From Saccharicrinis sp963663905 (GTDB lineage: Bacteria; Bacteroidota; Bacteroidia; Bacteroidales; Marinilabiliaceae), in contig OY760657.1 of assembly GCA_963663905.2 (NCBI GenBank), positions 5,022,001-5,086,000 of the forward strand: 64,000 nucleotides of DNA. Reading direction: 5' to 3'. Within the stretch, counting starts at the first letter, position 1; each line of letters starts with the position of its first letter. Shown here one piece after another: positions 17,184 through 26,175 of the stretch. A program made the position numbers and the translations under genes. Under the pieces are notes generated by a model, which searched no databases, was not told the origin of the DNA, and saw only the letters and a program-made list of their open reading frames with translations.

Positions 17184-19445
17184 TCAAAAATTAAAGGTTA
17201 AGAAAACTCTAATATCACGCCCTTCACTTGGAATGTATGATTGATAGCAGTAATACTCTTTATTTAGAAGGTTATTAATTGCTACATTCAATGATGGTTT
17301 AGTTTTTATTTTTGGTAAATTCATACCTATATTACATCCTATAAGGAAGTATTGAGGTGTTGCATATTGATAATCTCCCAAACGTGTTTGTTCTGAATAA
17401 TAAACGGATCTTATAGTCGTATGTAATTTTATATCATTGTTTAACGAAAAATTGTAGTTTAAATCACTCTTAATATTAAATGGAGGTACGTAATCAAGAG
17501 GCTCTCCTTTAGTGAATAAACCGTTTGTTTCAGTTATATCAGTACCATTTAAATAAGACATACCTATACGTGCTACAATTTTGTCGTTACTTGATAATAC
17601 ACCCTGATATTTTAAATTTAAATTAGCTTCACCGCCAAACATTCGACTTTTACTTACATTTACGTAAGTATTATTTGTTCCTGGCAATCCCCTTTTTTCT
17701 TCTTTTGTTATCATGTCATTCATGTACCAAATAAATGGACTTAGCTCAAAATCAATATATTTTGATTTGTATTGATAACTCAAATCAAAGCTGTAACAGT
17801 ATTCAGGTTCTAAATCAGGATTTCCAAACAGAATACCATTTGAGGTATAATTGTCAGTATACATTTCTGTTGTTTCAGGCATTCTGAAGGATCGGGCAAG
17901 GTTTAGTTTTATTCTTGATTTTGATTGAATGTTGATTAAAAGCGATAAGTTACCGCTAATTGCATTTTTCTTATCATTTCTTCCTTCACTTAACTCAGTG
18001 CTATGCACATCTCCTTCGTATACAGATGCATAGTTGTAGCGTATCCCAAGAATTCCTTTTAATCCGTTTGAAAGTTTATATTCATTATTGACGAAGATAC
18101 CAGATGATATAGAATGTGCATTATGACTTACTCTGTTTTCATAAGATATATCTTCAATATAGTCGATAAAGTCAGTAGGAGTGGATATATGAAAACTATA
18201 AAACTCAGCCCCTGAAGTCAATGTAAATTTCTCATTTATTATGATATTTCCTTTAGCAAGTGTACCATAATAATAATCAGAAAAATCAGTGGTTTCAATA
18301 TACGATAGTCTGTAGCCAGCTGCAGCAAAATATTTTTTTACTAAAACTCTGTTTTCATCCGAATAAAATCCATTAATTTCAGCATTGCTGAATATTCCAA
18401 ATTTACCTTTTGAATACTTTATAGAATAGTTATTGGATTTTTCTTTTTTAGTATGAACTCGCATATACTGCGTACCATTGAATCCAACAGGTTTTCCCCA
18501 GGGTCCTCCATCATGAATATCAACACTTATGATGATTTTTTCAAGTTCAGAAAATTTATATCCTGTTGTAATAAAGAAGTCTTTATCTGTATAAAAGCTG
18601 TTTTCTGCCATTGAACCATTTGGATATTTAAAATTATCCGCATCTCTGTATTTAAAGCCGGTTTTTAAAGCAAATTTTCCATTACTCCATCCTCCACAGC
18701 TTAAAAGGTTTTTTTCTTTGTTTACAGAGCCATAACCAGTAGTGATTTTTGCATTGAATTTATTTTGTTTAAAAGGTGATTTATCAATTAAATTTATGAT
18801 ACCTCCCATTGCACTTGCTCCATAAATTACTGAAGCCGCACCTTTTTCTATTTCAATGCGTTCTAAATCATACACGTTAATGGTATGAGACATAACACCT
18901 GCAGGGTAGGAGCTAAAGCGTCTGTTTCCATTGCGCAAAACTAAAATCCGGTTACCAGACATACCTCTTAATGTCAATGGTGCCTGGTAACCAGATTTAT
19001 TGGTAAAACCAGACTTTGTTTGTAGTACCTGGTTTACATTTTGAGGATTTAATTGCATCATTTCCTTTTTGTTAGTAAAAAATGTAGAAACAGCGCTTTT
19101 GCTACTAATTGATTGTTGGGATACCACTGCAACTTCGTTAAGTTGAAATTGGTCGGGATTTAAAAAAAACTTCGGATTAGTTGTATGTTTAGTTAGTAAA
19201 AAAGTATCAGTTATATATCCTAATGATCTAATAAGTAGTTTTTTATTTCTATTAAAATCCTTAAACTTTAATTCAAAGTTTCCCAAAGAATCACATGTAG
19301 TTCCTAAGCCATCCATAGTTGATACTGTAGCATACGAAATAGCATTTCCATTTGTATTTAGCACAGTACCATGAAAGTCTGTTTGAGCATTTATTATATT
19401 CATACTCAATAGTAGACAATATGTGACAATCAGGAATCTCAGCAT
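17184..19445 (-). CDS. TonB-dependent receptor of the uptake operon
   Basis: Outer-membrane receptor of 753 aa with a signal peptide ending near residue 20 (NIINAQ). An N-terminal carboxypeptidase-like beta-sandwich spans about 22-105, then the plug domain (LTLRGMSGNRILVLRNG, IYGASAMGGIINLI) and a beta-barrel ending in aromatic Phe. The barrel has SFRMPETTEMY followed by GNPDLEPE, the FRAP/NPNL region typical of haem and related receptors, but the His normally found between these motifs in haem receptors is absent. It follows the HmuY-like lipoprotein by 12 bp. Ligand is therefore a metal complex of unknown kind, perhaps not haem. Confidence 0.92.
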   Translation of the reverse strand: MLRFLIVTYCLLLSMNIINAQTDFHGTVLNTNGNAISYATVSTMDGLGTTCDSLGNFELKFKDFNRNKKLLIRSLGYITDTFLLTKHTTNPKFFLNPDQFQLNEVAVVSQQSISSKSAVSTFFTNKKEMMQLNPQNVNQVLQTKSGFTNKSGYQAPLTLRGMSGNRILVLRNGNRRFSSYPAGVMSHTINVYDLERIEIEKGAASVIYGASAMGGIINLIDKSPFKQNKFNAKITTGYGSVNKEKNLLSCGGWSNGKFALKTGFKYRDADNFKYPNGSMAENSFYTDKDFFITTGYKFSELEKIIISVDIHDGGPWGKPVGFNGTQYMRVHTKKEKSNNYSIKYSKGKFGIFSNAEINGFYSDENRVLVKKYFAAAGYRLSYIETTDFSDYYYGTLAKGNIIINEKFTLTSGAEFYSFHISTPTDFIDYIEDISYENRVSHNAHSISSGIFVNNEYKLSNGLKGILGIRYNYASVYEGDVHSTELSEGRNDKKNAISGNLSLLINIQSKSRIKLNLARSFRMPETTEMYTDNYTSNGILFGNPDLEPEYCYSFDLSYQYKSKYIDFELSPFIWYMNDMITKEEKRGLPGTNNTYVNVSKSRMFGGEANLNLKYQGVLSSNDKIVARIGMSYLNGTDITETNGLFTKGEPLDYVPPFNIKSDLNYNFSLNNDIKLHTTIRSVYYSEQTRLGDYQYATPQYFLIGCNIGMNLPKIKTKPSLNVAINNLLNKEYYCYQSYIPSEGRDIRVFLTFNF

Positions 19446-19457
19446 TATTTTAAATAT

Positions 19458-20150
19458 TTATTCGCTTATAACTTGCCAATGAACTAGGGTCTGTTTTTCA
19501 TTTGGTTTAGCAGGTTTGTAGGTTCTAACCATGAATTTTACATAGGCACCTTCTGAAGTTTTGATTAAATAGACAGGTTGTACTTCTTCCTCGGTCATTC
19601 CATCTGGTATTTCTAATACACCACTTCTAAAATCACGTCCAATAACACACTCATCTAAAGCAGCAAACAAGCCCTCTCTTTCGTAAAAACCGGTTTCATC
19701 ATCTTTGTATTCAGAATAGTCAATTACAGGATCGTAAGCTAGTTGATCTATCATGTCAGAAGTGATTGTAGTTAGGTTTGTGAAAAATTCTAACCCTTCA
19801 CCTATTTTACATCCTTGTGTCGAAGATGATAGGAGCATGGCGGGGCAGCCTTCGTTTTGTAAATCACCGTTGTCGTCGTAATAGTATGACTTAACAACGT
19901 AAAAATCGATATCATATGGAAAGTTGTCTACTTCTTCCATATATTCATAGTCAAGATCTGTTTCTGTCGACTTACATTCACTATGAACAAAATCCATCCC
20001 TGCACCCCAAACATTAATACTTGGTGATCTTTCCAAATAATATTCTTTAATAGGATAGTCGCCTTGAACAATTGTTTTTTCAGATTCATCATCCTCGCAT
20101 GATGTAACTAAGAGTGATAATAAAATTAGGGGTAATAACAACTTTTTCAT
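19458..20150 (-). CDS. HmuY-like surface lipoprotein
   Basis: First gene of the nine-gene operon, 230 aa, with lipoprotein signal MKKLLLPLILLSLLVTSC (Cys18) followed by an acidic EDDES stretch that commonly directs Bacteroidota lipoproteins to the surface. The C-terminal segment VYLIKTSEGAYVKFMVRTY resembles the corresponding strand of HmuY haemophores (YLIRTxDGKYxKMQF). SINVWGAGMDFVHSE may match the HmuY segment preceding its ligand pocket. Cys residues at 59, 101 and 113 or nearby could pair. Position directly before the receptor matches hmuY-hmuR order. Similarity is by eye, so the family call is moderate. Confidence 0.65.
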   Translation of the reverse strand: MKKLLLPLILLSLLVTSCEDDESEKTIVQGDYPIKEYYLERSPSINVWGAGMDFVHSECKSTETDLDYEYMEEVDNFPYDIDFYVVKSYYYDDNGDLQNEGCPAMLLSSSTQGCKIGEGLEFFTNLTTITSDMIDQLAYDPVIDYSEYKDDETGFYEREGLFAALDECVIGRDFRSGVLEIPDGMTEEEVQPVYLIKTSEGAYVKFMVRTYKPAKPNEKQTLVHWQVISE

Positions 20151-20180
20151 AATGGTAAATTTTTAATTTTCTAATTATTT

Positions 20181-20220
20181 ATTTCGTTATCTTAAAACAG
20201 ATAACGTGCCATTACGAAAT
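20181..20220 (-). promoter_or_regulatory. stem-loop or operator in the leader of the uptake operon
   Basis: CGTTATCT (20185-20192) and AGATAACG (20199-20206) form a perfect 8-bp hairpin with a 6-nt loop. ATTTCGT (20181-20187) and ACGAAAT (20214-20220) form a second, outer and overlapping inverted repeat. Both lie 31-70 bp upstream of the first ATG of the operon. They could be an RNA hairpin in the leader or a binding site for a metal- or ligand-responsive repressor. A possible -7 box (TAAATTTG, minus strand) lies at 20293-20300. No regulator gene is adjacent. Confidence 0.45.
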
Positions 20221-20384
20221 AAGAATATTCTTATAATGATTAAAAAGTATGATTAATAAAAGTAAATCAAATACATAAAATATTTATTGAATCAAATTTA
20301 TAGTTATTCAAATATTACATAATTGTAGGATTATTAATTTAACAATTACAATATTGTATCATATTATGGAAGATAATAAAGAAA

Positions 20385-20418
20385 AAAGGGCTGTAATTAT
20401 TGAAAATTACAACCCTTT
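20385..20418 (-). terminator. rho-independent terminator after the response regulator gene
   Basis: Stem built from AAAGGG plus TGTAATT on one side and AATTACA plus CCCTTT on the other, followed on the minus strand by a run of T. It lies 43 bp beyond the stop of the LytTR regulator and separates that transcript from the uptake operon. Confidence 0.8.
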
Positions 20419-20460
20419 AAAATTAGAATTATGATGTAAAATTGAATGAATGATTACATA

Positions 20461-21216
20461 TTAATTGTTCACTAACCATTTTTTTAATAGAGATACTCTT
20501 GCTTTACTGACAATAATACGTTCTTTGGTTGGTACTTTTAAATTTATTGAAAGACGATTTCCAAACCATACAACTACTTCTTTGACTGATTGATGAGAAA
20601 TTATAAACTGTCTGTTTGCCCTAAAAAATTCCGAAGGATCCAGTTTTGACATTATTGTATCTAATGATGATTCAACAGGCCATTCTTCATCTTCCAATGT
20701 ATGCAAAGTAACATTTTCATTTTCAGTATAAAAGTAAGCTATTTGGGTTGTAGGAATTGGTATTAATTTATCACGATACTTAATTAACAGAGTTTTGGTA
20801 TAATCATTAGTTTCCGCAATAAAACTGTTCATCCTATTTGCATAGCTTTCCAAATCAGTATTTGAAAAATTTTTAAGCTTATTTAAAGCGCGCTGAACGT
20901 TTTCCGGTTCTATTGGCTTTAGTAAATAATCAATACTATTTACTTTAAAAGCTTCTAATGCATAACTATCATAAGCTGTTGTAAAAATTACCGGACATGA
21001 AATTTCAACCGATTTAAAGATGGCAAAAGATTCACCATCTGCAAGTTGAATATCCATAAATACCAAATCAGGTAATTCATTATTTTGAAAATATTTTACT
21101 GATGATTGAATGCTATCTAAAACAGCTACTACTTCAAGATCAGGTTCTAATTCCTGAAGTATGGCTTTTAAGTTTTTTACTGCAACAACCTCGTCTTCAA
21201 TTATTACTGCTCTCAT
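20461..21216 (-). CDS. LytTR-family response regulator
   Basis: Two-domain regulator of 251 aa. The receiver domain has acidic pocket residues in IIEDE, phospho-acceptor Asp55 (VFMDIQ) and conserved Lys100 (YLLKPIEP). The C-terminal LytTR DNA-binding domain spans about 140-250, with FFRANRQFIISHQSVKEV and LKVPTKERIIVSK as family markers. It overlaps the histidine kinase gene by 20 bp, so the pair is translationally coupled. Targets are unknown. LytTR proteins bind paired direct repeats upstream of regulated genes, and the nearby divergent intergenic region at 24.3-24.7 kb is a reasonable place to look. Confidence 0.95.
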   Translation of the reverse strand: MRAVIIEDEVVAVKNLKAILQELEPDLEVVAVLDSIQSSVKYFQNNELPDLVFMDIQLADGESFAIFKSVEISCPVIFTTAYDSYALEAFKVNSIDYLLKPIEPENVQRALNKLKNFSNTDLESYANRMNSFIAETNDYTKTLLIKYRDKLIPIPTTQIAYFYTENENVTLHTLEDEEWPVESSLDTIMSKLDPSEFFRANRQFIISHQSVKEVVVWFGNRLSINLKVPTKERIIVSKARVSLLKKWLVNN

Positions 21217-22471
21217 TTTCTACGTTAGTTAAAGGTAGTTCCACGATAAATTTATTATCGTATACGTATTTACTAATTTCTTCTCCCACTAGATATCTAT
21301 AGCGTTTTGTTAAATTACTTAATCCAATTCCTGTTGAAACCTGGTTTCCGGACCTAGGTTGATAATGATTTTCAACAGTTAATTTATTTTCAACATTAAT
21401 GTAGACTTTAATTGTCATTGGATACTCTTCGCTTATTACATTATGCTTAATAATATTTTCGATAAGAGGCTGTAAGGATAAAGCCGGTAATTTTACTTTT
21501 GATTCAATGGTTTCATCAATTGAAATTTCAAAATGTAATTTATCTTCATATTTAATATCTAATAAATATTGATAAGCTTTTAAAAAGAATATTTCTTCTT
21601 TTAAAGTCACTAATTCCTGCCAATTTCCTTTAAGTATATATCTAAATAGATTTGATATTTCATTAATAAATTTAAGGGCCTTTTTATTCTGTTTTTCGCG
21701 CACTAAACCCGACAATGAGTTTAATGAATTAAAGAAAAAATGAGGGCTTATTTGAGCAGATAAAGCTTCAAAACGATTTTGTAAACTCTCTGTTTTTAAT
21801 TTTTCATTTTCAATCAGCATGTTTTGTTGCTTGTACAATAATTGATACAACTGTCCAAATAAAGTAACAGAAACAAAAATAAATATCCCTTTAAAAATGA
21901 TTATACCATTCAAATATAAAGGTATTGATTGAAAATGAAATAGTCCCTGAATTGAAATTATGCTATTAATATAAATTCCAACATAACAAATTAATAAGGT
22001 TGAAATTACAATTACATATGGTCTTATTTTTAAAGGTATACTGTGATATATAGGATTTCTTTTTTGTCTGTTTGGGTTATTGATTATGAGTAATAACCAT
22101 GTTAATATAAAAAAGAATACAAAATCGAAGATAATCCCTTTAAAACTCTCTCTTTTTCCAATTAATTTTGGTGGAAACTCCTGATTCATTAATGGAGGTT
22201 GATCTGCATTAAATTTTCCATTCTTAAATTGATCAGAACCTTCCTTATTCATTGGAGGAGGAGGCATTTTTTCAAAATTTGCATTATCAGGTGGAGTTGG
22301 TCTGTCTGGCATATTGCCATCAAACATGTGCTCTCTTGAATGCATATTAGGATTATTTGGTGATGATTCATCCAATAACCTTAAAACATCAGGAAAGATT
22401 ATAAATACACCAATTAATAAGGCTACAAGAATATTTATTATTTGTGTTTTGTATAAATATTTCAAACTCAT
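21197..22471 (-). CDS. LytS/YehU-type sensor histidine kinase with Met/Pro-rich periplasmic loop
   Basis: Membrane histidine kinase of the His_kinase (PF06580) type. The ATG at 22471 is preferred to a TTG at 22480. A first membrane helix near residues 10-30 is followed by a long periplasmic stretch to about residue 110 that is rich in Met, Pro, Asn and Asp (for example NMHSREHMFDGNMPDRP and MPPPPMNKEG). Three or four more helices follow, then the H-box SPHFFFNSLNSLSGLV and a GHKL ATPase domain with LQPLIENIIKHN and STGIGLSNLTKRY. The enriched Met and His in the loop would suit binding of soft metal ions, but this is speculative. It may be cotranscribed with the carbohydrate-binding lipoprotein 87 bp upstream. 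Confidence 0.93.
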   Translation of the reverse strand: MSLKYLYKTQIINILVALLIGVFIIFPDVLRLLDESSPNNPNMHSREHMFDGNMPDRPTPPDNANFEKMPPPPMNKEGSDQFKNGKFNADQPPLMNQEFPPKLIGKRESFKGIIFDFVFFFILTWLLLIINNPNRQKRNPIYHSIPLKIRPYVIVISTLLICYVGIYINSIISIQGLFHFQSIPLYLNGIIIFKGIFIFVSVTLFGQLYQLLYKQQNMLIENEKLKTESLQNRFEALSAQISPHFFFNSLNSLSGLVREKQNKKALKFINEISNLFRYILKGNWQELVTLKEEIFFLKAYQYLLDIKYEDKLHFEISIDETIESKVKLPALSLQPLIENIIKHNVISEEYPMTIKVYINVENKLTVENHYQPRSGNQVSTGIGLSNLTKRYRYLVGEEISKYVYDNKFIVELPLTNVENESSNN

Positions 22472-22558
22472 TGTTACCAAAAATAATCCTAATATATAGA
22501 TAATGCAAAGATGATAATTTTGCTGACGATTTTCTTCCTTAATTCTTTGTTCTATTCT

Positions 22559-24274
22559 TCATAGTTCCGTAGAAGATATTGATCTTCTACCTCCGCTTGA
22601 ACTTCCAATAGTTGTTATTTTACTTGATATAGTAAATGATTGGTATAGCGTTCCTGGAGAATATACTCCATTTGAATATAAACCACCTAATTCTGTTCCT
22701 GTCGAACTACCTCCTGTATAAATTGTATAACTTGAACCGGAACTTAAATCAGGAGAAGAAATTACCATTGATGAATATTGTTTTGCTGGACTAAAAGTAG
22801 CTATATTATTACCGCTACTATCCTGTATATGAAATATTGTTGTAGACGATAAACTTGATGTAAAGTTAATTAATGCACCATATTGAGAAGAGCTTGTGCT
22901 TGGAGCTTCTGCCATACCAGAACTACCTGCAGCTAAAAGTAATCCACCATTTACCTTGAATGATCCATCATAATCAAGTGCTCCATTACCGCTACTTGTA
23001 GGTCCATGTACCAGAACTGTTCCATCTGTCATAACACCTGAACCGTTCATGTCAAGTCCGTCACCACTTGCATAAACAATAATAGTTCCTCCATTTATGT
23101 ATAAATAATTGCTGCTTGATCCTGCTGCATTAACACCATCGTCAGATGAAGTTAATGTTATTTCTCCACCATTAATTGTAATTGTTGCTCCCTCCAGACC
23201 TTCGTATGATTTGGTAATCTCAATGGTTCCATTGTCTATTTGAAGTTCTTTATCAGCATGTAAACCATCATCACTTGAAGAAATAATAAAGCTACCATCA
23301 CTTATTAAAACATTTTTATCTGAATGAATTGCATCATCAGTACTACTTATTGTAAATTCTCCATTTTCAACAGTTACTGTACTACCAGCTTTTAGTGCTT
23401 TACTAGAATTTACACTTCCTTTACAAGTAATTGAATAAGTACCGTCTACAATAGTTAGATCATTGTAAGCATATATACCGTCAGCATACGATACTATTTC
23501 AAAATCAGCATCGTTTATCTTTACATATCCACAAGCACTGTTTTCATTATCAGATTTAATGGCATCACCTTCCGAATCAATAGTAAAGGTTCCATTGTTT
23601 ATAACCAGATAATCTTTTCCTCTGATTCCATCATCAGCTGCATTAACAGTATAAATACCTGAATTTATTACTAATCCATCTTTACTTGTTATACCATCTT
23701 TATAATTTGCATTTACAGTAATAGAACCTGTTCCTGCCAATCTTAAATCAGATTTTGAAAAAATAACAGCGTTTGCATCTTCATCTGTGTAAGAACTTCC
23801 ATCAGTTACTGTATTACTCGTATTATCATTTAAAATGATGATAGATCTTAATGATTTTTCAATAAATATAGCAGGGTTATCTGAACAGGTAACACTAACG
23901 TTGTCAAGTATAAGTTTTACCAACGATTCATTATCGGTAGAAACAAGTATTTCTCCATCACTCAGATCTCCTTGAAATAAATAGTTACCTTCAGAACTTA
24001 CTGTTAATATTCCATCTTCGAAAGTAGCTCCTTCACCTGTAATTTCTGCTGTATTGTCATTAAAAACGACAGTTGTTACATCAGAGGAATCCCATTCATA
24101 ATCTGTATCTTCTTCATAATATTCAGAGTAATTGTCATCATCATCATCGCTACTACTGCTACTTGAACTGCTGCTACTTCCGGATTCTGAATCTGAATCA
24201 ATATCTCGTTCACAGGCTCCTAAAAATAATATAATAATAAGAGCCAATAAATTAAATCTTATTGATGTTAACAT
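22559..24274 (-). CDS. carbohydrate-binding (Cthe_2159/DUF4353-type) lipoprotein with Ser/Asp linker
   Basis: Surface lipoprotein of 571 aa with lipobox LFLGAC (Cys21) and a low-complexity Ser-then-Asp linker at about 28-48. The body is made of repeating short strands with DDGI, DAIHSD and GGEI-type turns from about 110 to 400, as in right-handed beta-helix proteins of the Cthe_2159 group, some of which bind acidic polysaccharide. Proteins of this type commonly accompany VTC-domain and DUF4956 genes, which are encoded divergently here. Ca-binding at the many Asp turns is plausible. The Ser linker is encoded by an unstable trinucleotide-rich stretch, so length may vary among strains. Confidence 0.8.
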   Translation of the reverse strand: MLTSIRFNLLALIIILFLGACERDIDSDSESGSSSSSSSSSSDDDDDNYSEYYEEDTDYEWDSSDVTTVVFNDNTAEITGEGATFEDGILTVSSEGNYLFQGDLSDGEILVSTDNESLVKLILDNVSVTCSDNPAIFIEKSLRSIIILNDNTSNTVTDGSSYTDEDANAVIFSKSDLRLAGTGSITVNANYKDGITSKDGLVINSGIYTVNAADDGIRGKDYLVINNGTFTIDSEGDAIKSDNENSACGYVKINDADFEIVSYADGIYAYNDLTIVDGTYSITCKGSVNSSKALKAGSTVTVENGEFTISSTDDAIHSDKNVLISDGSFIISSSDDGLHADKELQIDNGTIEITKSYEGLEGATITINGGEITLTSSDDGVNAAGSSSNYLYINGGTIIVYASGDGLDMNGSGVMTDGTVLVHGPTSSGNGALDYDGSFKVNGGLLLAAGSSGMAEAPSTSSSQYGALINFTSSLSSTTIFHIQDSSGNNIATFSPAKQYSSMVISSPDLSSGSSYTIYTGGSSTGTELGGLYSNGVYSPGTLYQSFTISSKITTIGSSSGGRRSISSTEL

Positions 24275-24360
24275 AACTATTTTAATTTGAATTATTCGGT
24301 AAAATTAAATTGACCTTTTTTAATAGATTTAATTCTTATCAGGGAAATGGCATTAATAAA

Positions 24361-24502
24361 GGGTGAAGTGGGAATTTTTTCGACGTCCTCTATTATATGT
24401 ATTAATTTTATGTAAATGCTTAAAATATAGAGGAATATAATATTGTTTCCTAGTGAGTATTCTGGTGTTTATAAAAATCCTACTTCACCCTGAAAAAATT
24501 CC
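24361..24502. other. crossing inverted repeats (pseudoknot-like) in a divergent intergenic region
   Basis: The 427-bp gap between the carbohydrate-binding lipoprotein and the VTC gene holds three perfect inverted pairs. A is GGGTGAAGT (24361-24369) with ACTTCACCC (24482-24490). B is GGAATTTTTTC (24371-24381) with GAAAAAATTCC (24492-24502). C is TCCTCTAT (24386-24393) with ATAGAGGA (24427-24434). Order A-B-C-C'-A'-B' means A and B cross, so in RNA they form either a pseudoknot or two alternative folds. The rest of the gap shows nothing clear. Confidence 0.55.
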
Positions 24503-24701
24503 GCTTAACCATATTTTGTCAATTTTACCAATAAATATGCTGTAATATCGCACTTACAAATTATTTATTAACTATTGGATAAGGTTCAATTTAATAATTT
24601 GTTAAGTATTTAGAAAGAGCATATCAGAAGCTTGTTGATTAATATAATTCTGTTATCAGGAATTACTTATAAAAAAAGCACTAAAATAATACACAGGAAC
24701 T

Positions 24702-25472
24702 ATGGATAGGATTGAAACAAGATTTTTTGACCCGATTCATATTGATCAAATGAATAATGTGAAATTAATGGATCGGACGGATACAAAGTATTGTGTAGAA
24801 TTGAATCAGCTACAAGATATTTTAAATGAAATTAGTTCTGATTATTATGCATTATCAATTGAGAATAAGAATCAATTAAAATATGCAACAACTTATTACG
24901 ATACATATTCCCGACATATGTATGGAAATCATCATCGTGGTAAGTTAAACAGGTATAAAATTCGAAAAAGGACCTATCTTATTTCTGATTTAAGTTTTTT
25001 AGAAATTAAGTTTAAGTCTAATAAGGGAAGAACTATTAAAAACAGGATCGAAATTCCTCAAAAGTTCCAGTTTTTAACTCAAGATGAACAGGCATTTATA
25101 GCAGAAAATACTCCATATAAAACACATCAATTATATCCTGTATTAAATAATAATTTCACACGACTTACTTTGGTAAATAAGGAGTTAAAGGAGCGTTGTA
25201 CGATAGATTTTAATCTAAGATTTTTTAATGAAGATCGTTTCGTAAAATTAGATGATCTTGTAATTGTAGAGATTAAAACAGAAAAACGTAGCGAAAATTC
25301 AAGTTTAATAAATGGATTAAGAAAAAGAAAAATATTGGCTGGTGGTTTTAGCAAATATTGTATTGGACTTTCATTTATTGAAGATTCAATTAAGAAAAAT
25401 GCTTTTAAACCAAAATTAAGAGCAATCGAAAATAAATATCATTTTACTTATCAACTTCAAGAAGTTATTTAA
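24702..25472 (+). CDS. VTC-domain protein (polyphosphate polymerase-like)
   Basis: The 256-aa product has the VTC tunnel-fold pattern. Basic strands include LNRYKIRKRTY, LEIKFKSNKGRTIKNRI and VIVEIKTEKR, and the N-terminus has the RIETRFFDPI and MDRTDTKYCV segments typical of bacterial VTC proteins. In yeast Vtc4 this fold makes polyphosphate from ATP. Bacterial versions are mostly unstudied and lack the SPX domain, as here. It has no signal or membrane segment and starts an operon with a DUF4956 membrane protein 3 bp downstream, suggesting a membrane-coupled polymerase. Whether the product is polyphosphate is inference. Confidence 0.85.
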   Translation: MDRIETRFFDPIHIDQMNNVKLMDRTDTKYCVELNQLQDILNEISSDYYALSIENKNQLKYATTYYDTYSRHMYGNHHRGKLNRYKIRKRTYLISDLSFLEIKFKSNKGRTIKNRIEIPQKFQFLTQDEQAFIAENTPYKTHQLYPVLNNNFTRLTLVNKELKERCTIDFNLRFFNEDRFVKLDDLVIVEIKTEKRSENSSLINGLRKRKILAGGFSKYCIGLSFIEDSIKKNAFKPKLRAIENKYHFTYQLQEVI

Positions 25473-25475
25473 ATC

Positions 25476-26174
25476 ATGCTGAATTCTTTATTTCAAATTT
25501 CAGAACAGAATACAAATCTTTTATCGGCTTTAGATAGCTGGGACAAAAGTTTATGCCTGTTTGGCATTCAAATTATCGATATAAGTGGTTTTACAGAACT
25601 TGCTGTTCGTTTTTTATTTAATACAGCATTGTTATTGTTAGTGGTACACTTTATTTATGCTAAAAATAGTCGTAGAAAGGATTTTTATTTTTCCTATTTA
25701 TCCATAGGAGTTGTAGTTTTTCTTTTGTGTTTTTTACTGAACAGTGTAAAACTTGAGCTTGGTTTTGCAATGGGATTATTTGCCATTTTTGGTATTATTA
25801 GGTATAGAACCGATGCAATTCCAATTAAGGAAATGACCTATTTATTTATTGTTATAGGTATTTCTGTAATGAATGCTTTGGCACATACAAAACTTAGTTA
25901 TTCAGAACTAATATTTACCAATGCAATTATCATAATTGGCCTTTGGTTTCTTGAAAAGCGTTTAAGATTAAAACAAGAGCAAAGTGTTACTTTAATTTAT
26001 GAGAAAATAGAGAATATACATAAAGCAAATTCTACTGAATTACTTGAAGATCTTAGAGATCGTACAGGAATTGAAATTAAAAGATATGAAGTTAATAAGA
26101 TTGATTTTTTAAGAGATGTCGCTGAAATAACTTTGTATTTCAATGTAAATGGTAGTATTGAGGATCAGGATTAA
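25476..26174 (+). CDS. DUF4956-family membrane protein
   Basis: Membrane protein of 232 aa with about five hydrophobic segments between residues 25 and 155, then a soluble C-terminal ferredoxin-like tail. The conserved DUF4956 segment GIIRYRTDAIPIKEMTYLF is present. It follows the VTC gene by 3 bp and overlaps the alternative start of the DUF2490 gene. This family is repeatedly found beside VTC-domain genes and may form the membrane channel or anchor for the polymer they make. Function is not established. Confidence 0.85.
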   Translation: MLNSLFQISEQNTNLLSALDSWDKSLCLFGIQIIDISGFTELAVRFLFNTALLLLVVHFIYAKNSRRKDFYFSYLSIGVVVFLLCFLLNSVKLELGFAMGLFAIFGIIRYRTDAIPIKEMTYLFIVIGISVMNALAHTKLSYSELIFTNAIIIIGLWFLEKRLRLKQEQSVTLIYEKIENIHKANSTELLEDLRDRTGIEIKRYEVNKIDFLRDVAEITLYFNVNGSIEDQD

Positions 26175-26175
26175 T

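Noticed and set aside
20151..20460. Cobalamin or other known riboswitch before the uptake operon
   Set aside because: I looked for the conserved boxes and found none; only the short inverted repeats and a terminator are visible.
24120..24190. Trinucleotide-rich low-complexity tract
   Set aside because: It encodes the Ser/Asp linker of the carbohydrate-binding lipoprotein; not an independent repeat element.
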